Positions 23,225 through 36,425 of a DNA stretch of 64,000 nucleotides are shown piece after piece. The stretch spans positions 48,010,925-48,074,924 of the forward strand of contig OY821772.1 of assembly GCA_963682175.1 (NCBI GenBank), in the 5' to 3' direction. The notes below the pieces were generated by a model that saw only the letters and a program-made list of their open reading frames with translations, was not told the DNA's origin and made no database searches. The position numbers were made by a program, and so were the translations under genes. Every line of letters starts with the position of its first letter. Within the stretch, counting starts at the first letter, position 1. This stretch comes from Triglochin maritima (lineage: Eukaryota > Streptophyta > Magnoliopsida > Alismatales > Juncaginaceae).

Positions 23225-26200
23225 ATGTCGAAAAAAAGTCACCTCGAAAGAGTCATGCACCGGGTTTCCACCCCGCTGAACGAGACGAACTATCTCTCCT
23301 GGGCTCGTGCCGTAACCCTTTCCCTCAGCAGTCGAGGGAGGATCGGCCACATCACTGGGAGAACACCAAAACCAGCAGAAGATTCTGATAACAAAGCCCT
23401 GGACGAATGACAAACCGCTGATCACCAGGTCATGTCCTGGATCATCGCGTCTATGGAAGCCAAAATCGCAGAAATATTCATCTATAAAGACAGTGCAAAG
23501 GAGCTATGGGAAGCCATTCAAGAGCACTTCGGAAAGAATCAGAACTTTGCACATATCTTCCGGATCAAGCAACAAATCGCACAAAACCAACAAAACACTC
23601 GGAGCATCACTGAGTACCTCGGTACTCTCAGACGGGCGTGGGATGAGTTAGGAGTATATGAACCTCCAACAACCAACGCGGACATCATTCAACAAAGGAC
23701 AGAACAAAACCGCATCTATCAGTTCCTAGCGGGACTGAACCCTTCCTTTGAAAACATCAGAAGTCAGGTGCTATTATCACCAGAACTTCCTTCTTTCGCC
23801 GCTATCACTACAATGGTTCTCCGGGAAGAATCCCGAAGATTAACCATGGCTCATCATCAAAAGGACGAGAATGAAAACCAAGCCTTTTTCGTCGGAAAAA
23901 ACCAAAACCGAAGCCAAAACAACACAAAATCTTTCGGAAAACACAAAGAAGAACACTGCGAAAACTGCAAGAAGATCGGACACAACTCCAACAACTACTG
24001 GTTTCTTCACCCACGTCTCCGACCTCAAAAGAACAACAAAAACAGACAAGCAAATATGGTGGAAAGCATCGCCGGCAGCAGCGCCAGCCAGCAGCCCGGC
24101 AGAAGCGGGAGCGGCGGCAGCCGAAGCGACAACCCTAACCCTAACTTTCTCTTGTTTGCAAAAAATGCAGGATTAAATAGCTCCAGCAAACCCAGATATC
24201 ACGATCCAATCCGAAACGAAAACATCCGAATCCAGAACGGATCCAGAAGATCCGCGTTACCCGACTCCAACGGGTCAGCTTTTCTCGGATCAAATAGTGA
24301 AGCACCCGACCCGGATCCGATACGCCGGTTAGTAGACCACTTAAATGAATATTTACAGACTACACCCCCTGCAACATGTAATTATGCATGTAATAAAATA
24401 ATATCTGATATTGCTTGTTTTTCTGGATTGTCTAGTAATTTTACAAATAAACCTTGGATTATTGATACCGGGGCCACAGATCATATGACCGGAGACCCGT
24501 CTTTGCTTGATAACATTTCTCACAATCTGCAACTATTAAATAAATTTGTTATTGTTGCTAATGGAAATAAAATACAAATTGAAGGAATAGGAAAAGCAAA
24601 ATTAGTCAATAATATTAGTGATAATATTTTATATATTCCTAATCTTGATGCTAACCTAATTTCAGTGGCCAAAATTACTAGAAATCTAAATTGTAACATT
24701 GTATTCACTCCTAACAACGTATTTTTTCAGGATCGTATCACCAGGGGGATGATTGGTAAAGGCATCCTCCAAAATGGCCTTTATGTTCTGGAAACAAATC
24801 AAAAAGCATATCATATCAAAATTGATCATAATCTCTGGCACCGAAGAATGGGTCATCCATCTTCAAATGTGTTAAAAACTTTATTTCCTGTGTTTTTCTT
24901 CTGATTTATTATGTGATGTATGTCGTTTTGCTAAACAAACTCGATTGCCTTTTTTTAAAATCTAGCACAAAAACTTATATTCCATTTGAGATAATCCATT
25001 CTGACATTTGGGGACCTGCCCCTGTTGAATCTCATAATGACTTTCAATACTTTATCAGTTTCATTGATGATTTTTCTCGAACAACTTGGATTTACTTGCT
25101 AAAAAATAAGTCTGATACTTACTCAGTCTTTTGCGAATTTTTATGATTTATTGAAAATATGTTTGATGCTAAAATTCGTATCTTTCGGTCTGACAACGGC
25201 TCTAAAGATATGAGCAATTTGTTTCAAAATCTTTTAAAACAAAAAGGTATTTTTCATCAAACTTCGTGTGTTAACACTCCGCAACAAAATAGGTTTTCAG
25301 AAAGGAAAAATCAACATCTTTTAAATGTCACACGATCACTTTTTTTTCAAAACAATGTCCCAAAACCTTTTTGGTCTGATGCTGTTCTTACTGCCACTTA
25401 CATCATCAATCGTCTTCCTAGTCCTACGATTAACAATAAAAAACCCTCGAAATCTTATACAATAAAGAAATTAATCTTGACCACCTTAGAGTTTTCGGGT
25501 GCATCTGTTTTGTTCACAAAAAACGTAATGACAAACTCGACTACAATTCCATTAAATGTGTTTTTTGGAGTATTCTTTTCGGAAAAATGGATATAAATGT
25601 TATGATCCCCAAAATAAAAAAAATGCTTGTCTCAAGAAATGTCACTTTCTTTGAGACTGAACCTTTTTTTAAACACTCCACTCAAGACGCTTCCGTTCTA
25701 CTACCAACCTCTCTTCCTCAAATTCCAAATCCTACATCTGAACCCACAGGAGACCAAGGAGGAGGAGACGAAGGAGGAGGAGATGACGAGGATAACACCC
25801 AAGACGAAGACAACACTGAAGAAGGAGACAATCAACAAGAGATCCCAAGAAGATCCTCTCGTCAAAGTCGACCTCCGCCTATATTTAATGATTATTTTCT
25901 TTCTCACACCACTTACCCTATTCAAAACCACCTATCCTACCACCATTTTTCCCAAAAACACCAAGCCTTCTTAGGAGAATTAGAAAAAACCAAAGAACCC
26001 ATTTCCTATCATGAAGCCACACAAAACAAATATTGGGTCAAAGCCATGGATGAAGAATTACAGGCCCTAGAAACCAACCACACCTGGACTATAGTCCCTA
26101 TCTGACCTGGCATAAAACCGGTTGGTTGCAGGTGGGTTTACAAAATCAAATATCATAGCGATGGAAAAATAGAAAGGTACAAAGCTCGACTCGTTGCTAA

Positions 26201-27539
26201 AGGATATACCCAAACCTACGGTCTTGACTATCTTGAAACCTTTGCCCCTGTAGCAAAAATGAACATTGTTCGTGTTCTTCTGTCTGTCGCCATTAACCAT
26301 GGATGGAATCTATTCCAAATGGATGTCAAAAATGTCTTTCTACAGGGAAATCTGGAAGAAGAAGTCTATATGACTCCACCCCCTGGATACGCTATCCATC
26401 CTGACCAGGTATGCAAGCTTCACAAAACTATATACGGACTAAAACAATCGCCTCGTGCCTGGTATGTCAAACTCAGTCTCTCTCTCCTTAAGTATGACTT
26501 TATTAAGAGTTCTGCAGATGCCTCCATGTTTACAAAACACGATCATAAAAACACTACCATTATTCTCATTTATGTCGATGATATTATAATAACCGGTAAT
26601 AATAATCACCAAATAAATTTAGTTAAAGAATACCTAAAATCTAAATTTGATATAAAAGACTTAGGGATTATGAAATATTTCTTAGGTATAGAAATTGGTC
26701 ATTCCAAGAAAGGGTTATTCCTTTCACAATGAAAATACACCCTAGACCTTCTTAAGGAAATCGGAAAACTAGGATCAAAACCTACCATCACACCAATAGA
26801 AACTAATAGGAAGATAGGACCCACAGATGACACACCATTAACCAATATTGGACAATTCCAAAGATTGGTAGGAAAACTTATCTACCTCACAGTTACTCGA
26901 CCAGATATCACCTATGCTGTAAGCCTTATAAGTCAATTTATGTATGTTCCTCGCACACATCACTTGGACTTGGTTAACAGAATCTTATATTACCTAAAAG
27001 GCACACCTGGGCAAGGACTTTGGATGAAGCCTAACAAGTCTAACTCAATTGTTGGTTATTCTGATGCAGATTGGGCTGGAAGTCATGATCGGAAATCTAC
27101 CACTGACTTCTGCACATTTGTTGGTGGAAACCTTGTTACCTGGCGATCTAAGAAACAAAATGTCGTTGCTCGCTCCAGTGCAGAAGCAGAATATCGCGGA
27201 ATGGCATCCACTACCAGCGAGTTAATCTGGCTCAGTCAACTCCTCAAAGACATGAATATCACAACCCAAGGCCCGATGAAAATGTTTTGTGACGATAATG
27301 CAGCCCGACACATCGCAACAAACCCTACCTTCCATGAACGAACTAAACATATCGAAATTGATTGCCACTTCATCCGAGAAAAAATTCAGTCAAAAGAAAT
27401 AGAAGTTCCCTACGTTCTCAGCAAAGAACAACTTGCGGACATATTCACTAAAGCTCTCGATCACAAATCATTCTCTACACTTCTTCACAAGTTAGGATCT
27501 ATCAATCCCTTCCAGATCCAACTTGAGGGGGCGTGTTGA
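23225..27539 (+). pseudogene. Copia gag-pol polyprotein, broken by stops and frameshifts
   Basis: Remains of a single polyprotein in pieces. Gag starts at 23225 and is stopped by a TGA at 23408; it resumes to a zinc knuckle in which the last Cys is Tyr (CENCKKIGHNSNNYW, about 23958). The aspartic protease signature is DTGATDHM (about 24463). The frame shifts near 24897 within the integrase HHCC region. Integrase (HSDIWGP, then RSDNGS) has a TGA at about 25144 and further frame changes around 25480-25590. Reverse transcriptase (FQMDVKNVFLQG, YVDD at about 26570) is preceded by a TGA at 26103 and followed by one at about 26730. RNase H (YSDADWAG, SSAEAEY) ends at 27539, inside the 3' LTR. Several of the stops look like single transitions at CGA or TGG codons, as expected of methylated, silenced DNA. 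It cannot make a working polyprotein. Confidence 0.93.
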
Positions 27540-27731
27540 AATCATCTTACCGTTGCCTTCCGCCGGTCCAGCTTCTTCCATTTCAGTTTCACACAAATAA
27601 TAAATCTGTATTTATGAGACCCCAACGAATCTATTGTACTTTGTATAAATACATCACAAATCATGTAATATATACAACAACAAAAATAAAATACAAAATT
27701 CTTCTTCTTCTACGCCGTCTCTTTTTCAACA
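27534..27731 (+). repeat. 3' LTR of copia element
   Basis: 198 bp, starting TGTTGAAATC and ending TTTTTCAACA; matches the 5' LTR except for a 1-bp indel near its start and about six substitutions. Confidence 0.95.
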
Positions 27732-27736
27732 GCTTG

Positions 27737-28182
27737 CTCCTGTGTTATGTAAGATTTTTATGATTTGTGAGATTCTCTTAGCTTTTCGTTGGACATCACA
27801 TTTCAATAATGATAATACAACACGAAGTTAGTTAATTACCGTATTTTCTTGTAAGATACACAAAGGTACATAAATTACTCAATCAACAATTCGTACTTAG
27901 ATACAACGATCTGAACATATTAGAAGTGACGTGATTATGTTCAAGTAATCGAGAAGGATGAGACTGAAAATCGTTAAAGTGAGAACTTAAATCCACTACG
28001 TGGGCCGACTAAGTCGGCCCAATGGGCCGTTAGACCCAAAGAGACCCGGTAAAAACATGGTATATAATGCGATCCGAAGGTCGACCAACCCAAATCGGCC
28101 TTTTTATTTTCTTCTTTCGAAGCTCGCTCGAAGCAGATCTAATCGTCGAACCCAACGGCGAGAGAGGAAGAAGAAGGTCGTG
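27737..28182. promoter_or_regulatory. Promoter region of AP-4 mu, formerly shared with carbonic anhydrase
   Basis: The two genes are divergent, and before the copia insertion this was the space between them. It contains a 19-bp palindrome (GGGCCGAC, loop TAA, GTCGGCCC; 28002-28020) overlapping a TGGGCC word, a second ATGGGCC at 28022, and TATATAAT at 28061-28068, 115 bp before the AP-4 mu ATG. TGGGCC/T words are known in plants as site II elements bound by TCP factors in housekeeping promoters. Confidence 0.6.
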
Positions 28183-31100
28183 ATGATCTCGCAGTTCTTC
28201 GTACTCTCCCAGAGAGGCGACAACATCGTCTTCCGTGATTGTACGTTTCTTCTTTTCCATTCCGTTGGATGAATCGCGCATGCGCGCCTACGAATTGATT
28301 AGTAGTCTAATGCCACAATCTGAATGGAGAAATTCCATCTAATGTGCTGTTAAGGAATGAATGAATGATCCGATGATGCTATTTTTCTGCTTGTTCCACT
28401 AAGGTAGTAGATTCGTCGTTAGGTTCAAAATGTCGCGTTTATAGGTGTATACCTGGATATTTGTTTCGGAATTTATTGGGTTTAGATAAGTTCCGATCGG
28501 AAATGTTTCGTGCATATATCTTTGATCACGAGAGTTCCGGAAGTTTTCCAATGTCTACTTATGTGATTGGTACCTTGGAGAACTTCCAAGAAGTAGGAAA
28601 CTAGACTTCCAAAATGACTTCTAAGTGATTGGTTCCCTGAAAAAAATCTTCAAAAATTCTACAACTCAAGTTCCAAAAAGACTTCCAGAACTTAAATAAA
28701 ATGTACTTAAAGTGATTTCCCCAACTTCACCTCTAATGAGAGGAAGTCATAGAAGTTAAAAGTTCGAGACTTCCCTCAACTTCCTGTACCAATCACACCC
28801 TTAATGGAAATCTGAGAAATTCATTTGTTTTCATATTAATGTGGAGACGTTGTTTATTTACCTGTATTGTTAATTGTAGTATGCTTCAAGTACTTAACTA
28901 TGCATTACTTCTAAAAACAAGGAATGATTCGTTTTTTCTTTTAGCACTATTTAGTTTTCTCCGCCGATTAGTAAGGGAAACTTTTGAGTTGCAGGTCCTA
29001 GGTATCATCAACTGTAGAGTTTGGTCATAGAGAAAAGACATCACATTTTCTAATAGTTCACAGTACAACATTTAGTACATTGGTAGATATACGTCTAATT
29101 TCTGGGGATGTGTTTTTAGGATTTTCTCCAATGAAGAACATATAACAGAAGATTAAAAAAATCACTTCAGAGGTGAATAAAATAGATTATTTTGTCAAAT
29201 AAAAAAATGGTTTATAAAACCAACTGAACATGTGTTTGTTTGTGCACTGATGGTAGTAGTGTTATTCAAACATGAATTTAGAAAAATCAAATGAATGTTT
29301 AAACGATGTAGTCTACCATTACATGTGTTCACTATTCTTGAAGGATGTAATAAATCATTGGTCTCCCTTACGAATCTTCTCATTGTGGTTAATGAGTCGC
29401 TTGTCATTCAGGAAATTGATCTCAAGAAAGGACCATGGACCTATCGTTTGGGATACTAAGAGGAGGGGTCTTTAGGTTTTGGTAACATCACAGTGAAGCT
29501 AGCTTCAGTTGATTAGAAACATGAAGCACTTTAGTTGGGGGCTTATGTGTGTATCTCCCAAGCCTTCCAGAGCAGAGGCGGTGTCCATATTTGCACCACT
29601 AATTTGAGATCAGTTACCAATCTACAACCAGTAATATGGAGCAATATTTTACACGTAAAAGACCCTCACTCATTGCGGTCCAAGGGCAAAATAACCGCTC
29701 TACGCGTACCTTAGGCAGTTGGGACACAAGATGGGGTCACATTGCCTACTTTATTTTTGTTGCTTTCATCTCTCCTGGACTAGAATATTACCTAGTGTTA
29801 ATTGAATGTTGTTTGGGTGGTCTTTCTCTTCTTCGATAACTTGATAAGAGCAAGCAATTACAATGTCATCATTTGGTAGTCAAGAGAGTTTTGGTGTTGA
29901 AAAGGGGCCTTCTTAGGGGGAAAATAAAGATGAAATTGATGTCAACTCTACTTTCTTACATTTATTAGTATAAGTAGTTCCTGTTTGATGTGGTTGGAAT
30001 AAGATCTCAGTCTTCCTTCTTGTTAGTCTTTAACTTCTTTGTCCTTTTTGTCTGGTAACCTATCCTCTAGTTGTATTTTTATCATTTGTTTGGTAAAGCC
30101 TCAAGTTGCGTTCTCTGTGGTTTTGCCTCCGAGGATCACACACATCTTTTCGTACAAGCTTTTTGATGACAACATGTAACATCTTCATTCAGATCGTGGT
30201 GAAGTACCAAAAGGTAGTGCCGAGATTTTTTTCCGCAAAGTCAAATTTTGGAAGGATGAAGACATGGAGGAAGCGCCACCAGTCTTTGTAGGTATTTTTT
30301 CATGTGAAGTTTCATGTAGTTCTCTATGTATTATTAATCGATTGTGATAAACCTTGCAGAAGAGCTGCATTATTACTAATTAATAATTTGGGCTGGTATC
30401 TTATTTCCTTTCGTGTACAGTGTAATAAGCTTCATTTTTATCTCATTGTTGAAAGCAAGCATCAAATACCTTTGCAACAATATCAACGACAACAATGCTT
30501 TTAATCGAAACTAGTTAGATTTTCTCTTACATAAAATTCACTGATTTATTGGCAATCTTTACAAAGGCACATGTGTGCAAGTTGCATTCTATGGCAAGTT
30601 CAACTCGGCTAGTTTTTGAAGCCTGTCCAAAATTACAAGAATTGCGCCAGAGCTTTGAGTTTCCTGAAAGTTGTTGGTTATTTTACGTTGGCTCTTCTAA
30701 CCTATCAGTTCCCTCCTTCGTGACCTTGGCCTAGAATAGGGTGTGCCGCCACTTGATATATGTAAGGACTACATGGCCATAGTTGTCGTCTTACAACAAA
30801 GTCAATAGACACGGTACCTTTTGACTTATAAAGCAGTGGACAAGAAAATGCCTTGCACCTTAATAGCTAGTATACATCCACTCTCAATTCCATCTACTGA
30901 AAACATGTTTACAAGTTATGTCATTACGCCCTGCTTTTGTTTCTCATTACATGTTTTTGGTACAGAAATGCTTTATAACACCAGTATGTTTTTTTGTGAG
31001 TAGTTTGATAGATTCTCTTTTTTCCTGCAAGTGTGTACTGGTTTTGTTTGGTGCTCTCTCTTAGCCCTTAATCTTGGCGTACATGATATATGTATTTGCG

Positions 31101-34100
31101 CCACTTGCATCTTCTGATTGCCTTACATTGAGGCAAGCTAATACCAGCACCATCCTTCCCAGCAAAATAGCCTTCATACCAGATTTCTTACTCGTTTTCT
31201 TTTCTTTGCAGAATGTGGATGGGGTTAACTATTTTCATGTAAAAGTCGCTGGCTTGTTATTTGTAGCAACCACCAGAGTTAATATGTCACCTTCACTTGT
31301 TTTGGAGCTCTTGCAAAGGATTGCACGTGTTATAAAGGATTATCTTGGTGTTCTTAATGAAGATTCTTTCAGGAAAAACTTCGTTCTTGTGTACGAATTG
31401 CTTGATGAAGTCATTGTGAGTAGATTTCTTTCTATTCAAACTGAATTACAGTTTCCAGTTATTATTTATAAACTTGTATTATATCTTTAAATTTTCCATT
31501 TCTCAAATCAATGTGGTCAATGGTAATAAATATCCAGCCAATGCGAAAGTCAAAATAGATTATTGACGGGTTGAGGGAGAAGTTTGACCACACCAAGGGA
31601 CGGTGCCACATTGATCCAGGGACTTATATTGGGTTAGATGTGTAGATGAATTTCTGACCTTGTTGGAATATCCATACAAAATTATTATTTTGCATGGGAA
31701 GCTTGACAAAATTATTATTGAAATAAATGGTGGCTATATCCCCCTTTTAACATGTGCAGCTTCTCTTGAGATTAGCATTTTGTAGTTGTACTCACTGAAT
31801 TTAACAAAATGTTTGCTAGTATTTCATCTATTGTTTGAAGTATTACCCATAAAAAGTTATTTAACGTATTAATTTACTGACTATGATGACTGATACATAT
31901 GTTAAATGTTACATGATCTGTTCTAGAGACGTGTAGCTTCTGTAAGTTGCTTCCCAACTCCTAGAAATATCTTCTTTTAATCTCATTACCTGTTGGTACT
32001 TTCAGGACTTTGGTTATCCACAAACAACATCAACTGAGGTGCTAAAATCATATGTATTTAATGAACCGATCGTCACAGAAACTGCCCAGTTGCCTAACCT
32101 TGGTCCTGCAGCAATGTTTGTGGTATGGTAGTATATCCAATTTTTGGTTCTTTGTTATGTTTAGACTTAGACAAGGGCTAGAATTTTTCTACGCTAAGGA
32201 GCAAGGGAAAACCTATATGTGTGTGTACATATATGTGTATATGTAATGAAAAATATTACTGTGCAGCAAGGTTCAAAACGGAGGCCTGGGACTGCTGTCA
32301 CAAAGTCGGTCGTTGCTAATGAACCTGCTGGCAAGAAGAGAGAGGAAATTTTTGTTGACATAATCGAGAAAATAAGTGTTACGTTCAGCTCCAGTGTGAG
32401 TGTTTATGTTGATGGCATATCTTTTTCATTATGTTACACAATGTCCATCTTATGTCAAAGCAATTAATTTAGCTTGACTAATGAACGCTGAAATACAACC
32501 ACAAAATGTTACAAAGTATTTTTGAGAAGAATTTGAAAGATTTGGTCTTTCAATTTTAATAGAAACTTGTAAATAAAATTACTGTAGATGGCGACCACAA
32601 TCTTGAGACAAGAACAGTGGAGGGGATGATAAATTTAACCGATGGTGAGCTTGAAATAATGATACTTTAGATTGCAGGCAATCAGGCATGGATAAAACCC
32701 CTACTCAAAATAAGAAAATAAAAATACTCTACTTGTTTTAGCCACATAGCTAGATAACAAAAAGGAGGAAAAAATTATATGCTACAGTTGTAGATCCACA
32801 AACATTTCTTGAACGACGATATGATAAAACCCACCTATTTGCAATGATAACTTGGTGTAGCTTGAAAATAGAAAAAGACACAGGCCATACATACTATTTC
32901 ATCAGAGTCTTGGGGATAAATTCAATGATATGGAAAATGCAGTCATTCAGCTCTCTCTCTCTCTCTCTGTCCACTTCTTTTGTCAGTTCATTAGGATGTA
33001 CAGTCTAAGCTCTCTGAGAACTTGAGAAGACTTCTATTGTAGCTTTTGTTGACATGTTGTTACAACCAAAATCAGACATATTTGCATAATACATCATATG
33101 TTTATTTATATACTTTAGATGCCCTAGTGTGTCTGATATGCTTTGGATATTTTATATACTCTGCTCTTAAAGTTATTGCTTATGCTATTGTTTTTCAGGG
33201 ATACATTCTTACATCTGAGATTGATGGGACCATTCAAATGAAAAGCTATCTCACTGGTAATCCAGAAATAAGATTAGCTCTTAATGAAGATTTGAGCATA
33301 GGAAGGGGTGGGAATTCCATATATGGTATTTTTCTTGCTTGACTATTACTATATTGAAAGACACAGTTGATTTTTTTCCATGACCATTTGGGAATAAGAG
33401 AACTATCAGAGTTGTTTTCCAACTTTTGCTTCTTACTTCTTAGTCATGAATTCTTACATTGCTTTCTCATTTCATGCTGTGTTTTTTCTATTTTCTATTT
33501 TGACTTTTACCATCTCCCTTCTTTGATTATCATAAACATCAAAGCATCAGTACAACTTTTCCATTTATTGTATCACTTTGTCTTGTTTATTTTTTTATTC
33601 TAGAGTTAAAATATTGAAAAAATATATTTTAGTTAATATTTTAAGATTTTCTATGCACAACAGGTTACAGTAGTTCAGCAGGTGGCACCGTGATACTTGA
33701 TGACTGCAATTTTCATGAATCTGTACATCTTGATAGTTTTGATGTTGACCGGACATTAACCCTGGTGAGTGGTGGTTTTGTAGAATCATTAAAAGGTTAA
33801 ATGAACTTTCAAACTGTCTTACTCTCTGAAGATCATATGTCCTTTTCAGTGTCGATGGTTACATGGGATTTCATCTCTTTATTTAATAGGTACCACCGGA
33901 TGGAGAATTCTCCGTGATGAATTACCGTATGACCCAGGAGTTCAAGCCCCCTTTTCTTGTTACTGCATTGATTGAAGAAGCTGGCTCTTGTAGAGTATGA
34001 AGTTCCGAACTTTGTTGTTTCACTTTTGCCATTTATGTTTTTTCTATGTGCATGGATTAGTAGTTTTATAAAATCTCACTCCTTCCATTGGTTATGAAGG

Positions 34101-35089
34101 CGGAAGTCACCCTAAAAGTACGTGCCGATTTTTTATCCAGCATTACTGCAAACACAATAACAGTGCAGATGCCACTACCAGCATACACAAGCAGGTTTTT
34201 TATGATCCCTATTTCACAATACTTACCATGCACAAGCCACCAAGAACCATATTAGCAGTTGACGTGCTAACTGTTTTGCTTAAAAATTGGTGGTAGGGTA
34301 AGTTTCGAGATGGAACCTGGGGCAACAGGACAGACTACTGATTTCAAAGAAGGGAATAAGAGATTGGAATGGAGTTTGAAAAAGGTAGAACTGGTCGATC
34401 CGGCTTTTCTCTCTTGTTTTTCTTTCTCAGTTCTTCCTTTTCATGTGGATCCATAGTAGAACTCTTTTATTACTTTATTTTTTAGGGTAGCTATTACAAC
34501 AATGTTTTTATCCGTGCATGTTCTTTTAGATTGTCGGTGGTTTGGACCATACCCTTCGTGCCAAGCTCACATTTTCCCAAGAATCACATGGTATGACCTG
34601 TCTTTAAGATTTTTTTTGCTATTGCATCTTGTGGAAATCTTGTTCGGTCACGGCATCATCTTTTTTGTGGATTTCGCAGGAAACCTTACAAGGGAAGCTG
34701 GGCCAGTCAATATGACCTTTACAATACCTATGTACAATGCTTCCCGGCTTCAGGTAACCTAAGAACTACGCTGTCTTTTAGAATTTCTGTCTAAACAATA
34801 ATTAGGGTTCGGGTAAACATAGTTTGTCCCACTTTTTGGCAATAATCTACCTCAATTTAACCGAAGCAATGCATTAGGGAGCAGCATAGCGGTAAAGCAC
34901 CTTTTTTGATGTATGGTTTTTTTTGTTGATATTACCCTGGCATGTTCATTGTAAAATTCTGGAAGTGTAACTTGTCTTTCTTGAATGCAGGTTAAATATT
35001 TACAGATAGCCAAGAAATCAAAGACCTACAATCCATATAGATGGGTGAGATATGTCACGCAATCGAATTCATATGTTGTGCGGCTATGA
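28183..35089 (+). CDS. AP4M: AP-4 complex subunit mu (mu4-adaptin)
   Basis: Thirteen exons join in phase to 450 residues: 28183-28240, 30193-30287, 31212-31415, 32006-32122, 32267-32395, 33199-33325, 33664-33764, 33890-33994, 34100-34194, 34297-34384, 34530-34590, 34680-34753, 34991-35089. Length and sequence agree closely with plant AP-4 mu subunits. The N terminus (MISQFFVLSQRGDNIVFRDY) begins the longin-like half that packs into the adaptor core; the C-terminal half is the mu homology domain, from about residue 180 (EEIFVDIIEKISV) to the end (PYRWVRYVTQSNSYVV), which reads tyrosine-based cargo signals. AP-4 acts at the trans-Golgi network in sorting vacuolar and other membrane cargo, with epsilon, beta4 and sigma4 subunits encoded elsewhere. 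Intron 1 is nearly 2 kb and carries a MITE. No disabling change is seen. Confidence 0.95.
28558..28803. mobile_element. MITE-like element in AP-4 mu intron 1
   Basis: GTGATTGGTACCTTGGAG near 28563 is inverted at the other end (CCTGTACCAATCACACCC, ending about 28800). The interior is rich in ACTTCC/GGAAGT words. Arms of about 12 bp and a size near 240 bp fit a non-autonomous DNA transposon; the target duplication could not be fixed. Confidence 0.55.
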
Positions 35090-36425
35090 TGGACATAGGA
35101 TATTGCATATTCTCCGGGCTTGTATGAGGATTCTACATCGTCACTTATTGTAGTTTAGTATATTCCGTCTGTTTTTAGTGTATGTTGCTCCAGACAAGAG
35201 TAGATCGATCCTATGATAAGACTGGTCGTACTTATCTTGTGTGCAATCTGAATAAGTTGAGTTCTTATGCCGCCATGTTGAATTCGTGTTGAATGTTGAG
35301 TTACCAAAAACTAATGATTTTGAATGTATTTGCACGTGCGATTATAGTCTAATAGTAAGGATGACTTCCAAATTACTGTGCAGGAAAAGGTAGGTTTATA
35401 GTGCCACTGAACCATGAATATGTTTTGATCTCTTCGGAAATGGGAGGTTATGGTTGGTGGAGTTCTGAAGTTATTGAGATAGATTTACGATTGAATGTAA
35501 AAGAGTGCAAGTGAGGAGTTATATTTGTGTGCGAAGGCGTTCCGTGTTCCGACACAAAAAAAAGTGTAGAATCCGAAGGACAGTTAAATCTGACGTAATA
35601 TTGCATTTATCACAATTCAGTGATCTCACTTAAACTATGCGGCTTCTGGTTGTGCTGAACTTTGTTTAAGGTGAAAGGTGTTGTACCATTAAAAGTTCAT
35701 GCCACATTCTTCTGAAAATGCCCTCTTGTCCGAACAGAGAATATAATGTGCCACGCCAACATGCTTTTTACACCATAGAGTTTTTACTGTTATGGACTTG
35801 TAAAATATATATGGAGATCGCTCTTGCCTTTTTCAAACAGCTTAGGCCTTTTGAAATCAATTCCCAATTCAACTCTCGTCTCGTGTCATAAGTCATATTT
35901 CATGGCAAAGGCGTAGCATCATCTATTTTCAAGGGAAGTGGTAGAGAAAATGGAATAAGAAGATTTCTAGTAGTGGATCCTCGTCCAAATAAATTGATTC
36001 TGGAACCGACTGAAGATGCTTTCTAGGACCAATTCAGCTTACGCTGAACTATAAGGCATAGCTCATAGCAAGGAGTTTCTTTTATTTTAATGAAACTACC
36101 TAATTGTCACACAAAAAATAAGGCATATTTTTTGGTGTGCTCGCGTAATATCTTGCCACATTCCTAATAGGATTCCTACATAGTTTACTTGTTAGTTGGT
36201 GAATCGTTAGCTACTTCACCAGTAAGTTCTTTTTCAACCTTACAATTCAAAGGTGGATGCAATGATAATGAATCTACGGATTCTATGCCCCATCAGCGTC
36301 ATAATCATCATGTCTGCACAAGATATTATCATTCAAAAATGAGGGTAATTTTCTCTTCTCACTTGTCAAGGTAAAGTACATAATACAACCTATTTTATTT
36401 CCACTATACAACTCACGCCTCTTTC
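35090..36425. other. Convergent intergenic region, nothing recognised
   Basis: Lies between the stop codons of AP-4 mu and the ubiquitin protease. It should hold the two 3' untranslated regions. No repeat with clear ends or extra gene was found. Confidence 0.6.

Larger units (their letters stand above)
22893..27736 (+). mobile_element. Full-length Ty1/copia retrotransposon, inactivated
   Basis: LTRs at 22898-23094 and 27534-27731 are flanked by the exact duplication GCTTG (22893-22897 and 27732-27736). The primer-binding site TGGTATCAGAGC (23095-23106), complementary to initiator Met-tRNA, follows the 5' LTR directly, and a polypurine tract (ACTTGAGGGGGCG, 27521-27533) precedes the 3' LTR. 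Domain order gag, protease, integrase, reverse transcriptase, RNase H identifies Ty1/copia. The two LTRs differ by about six substitutions and one indel in 197 bp by eye. Confidence 0.97.
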
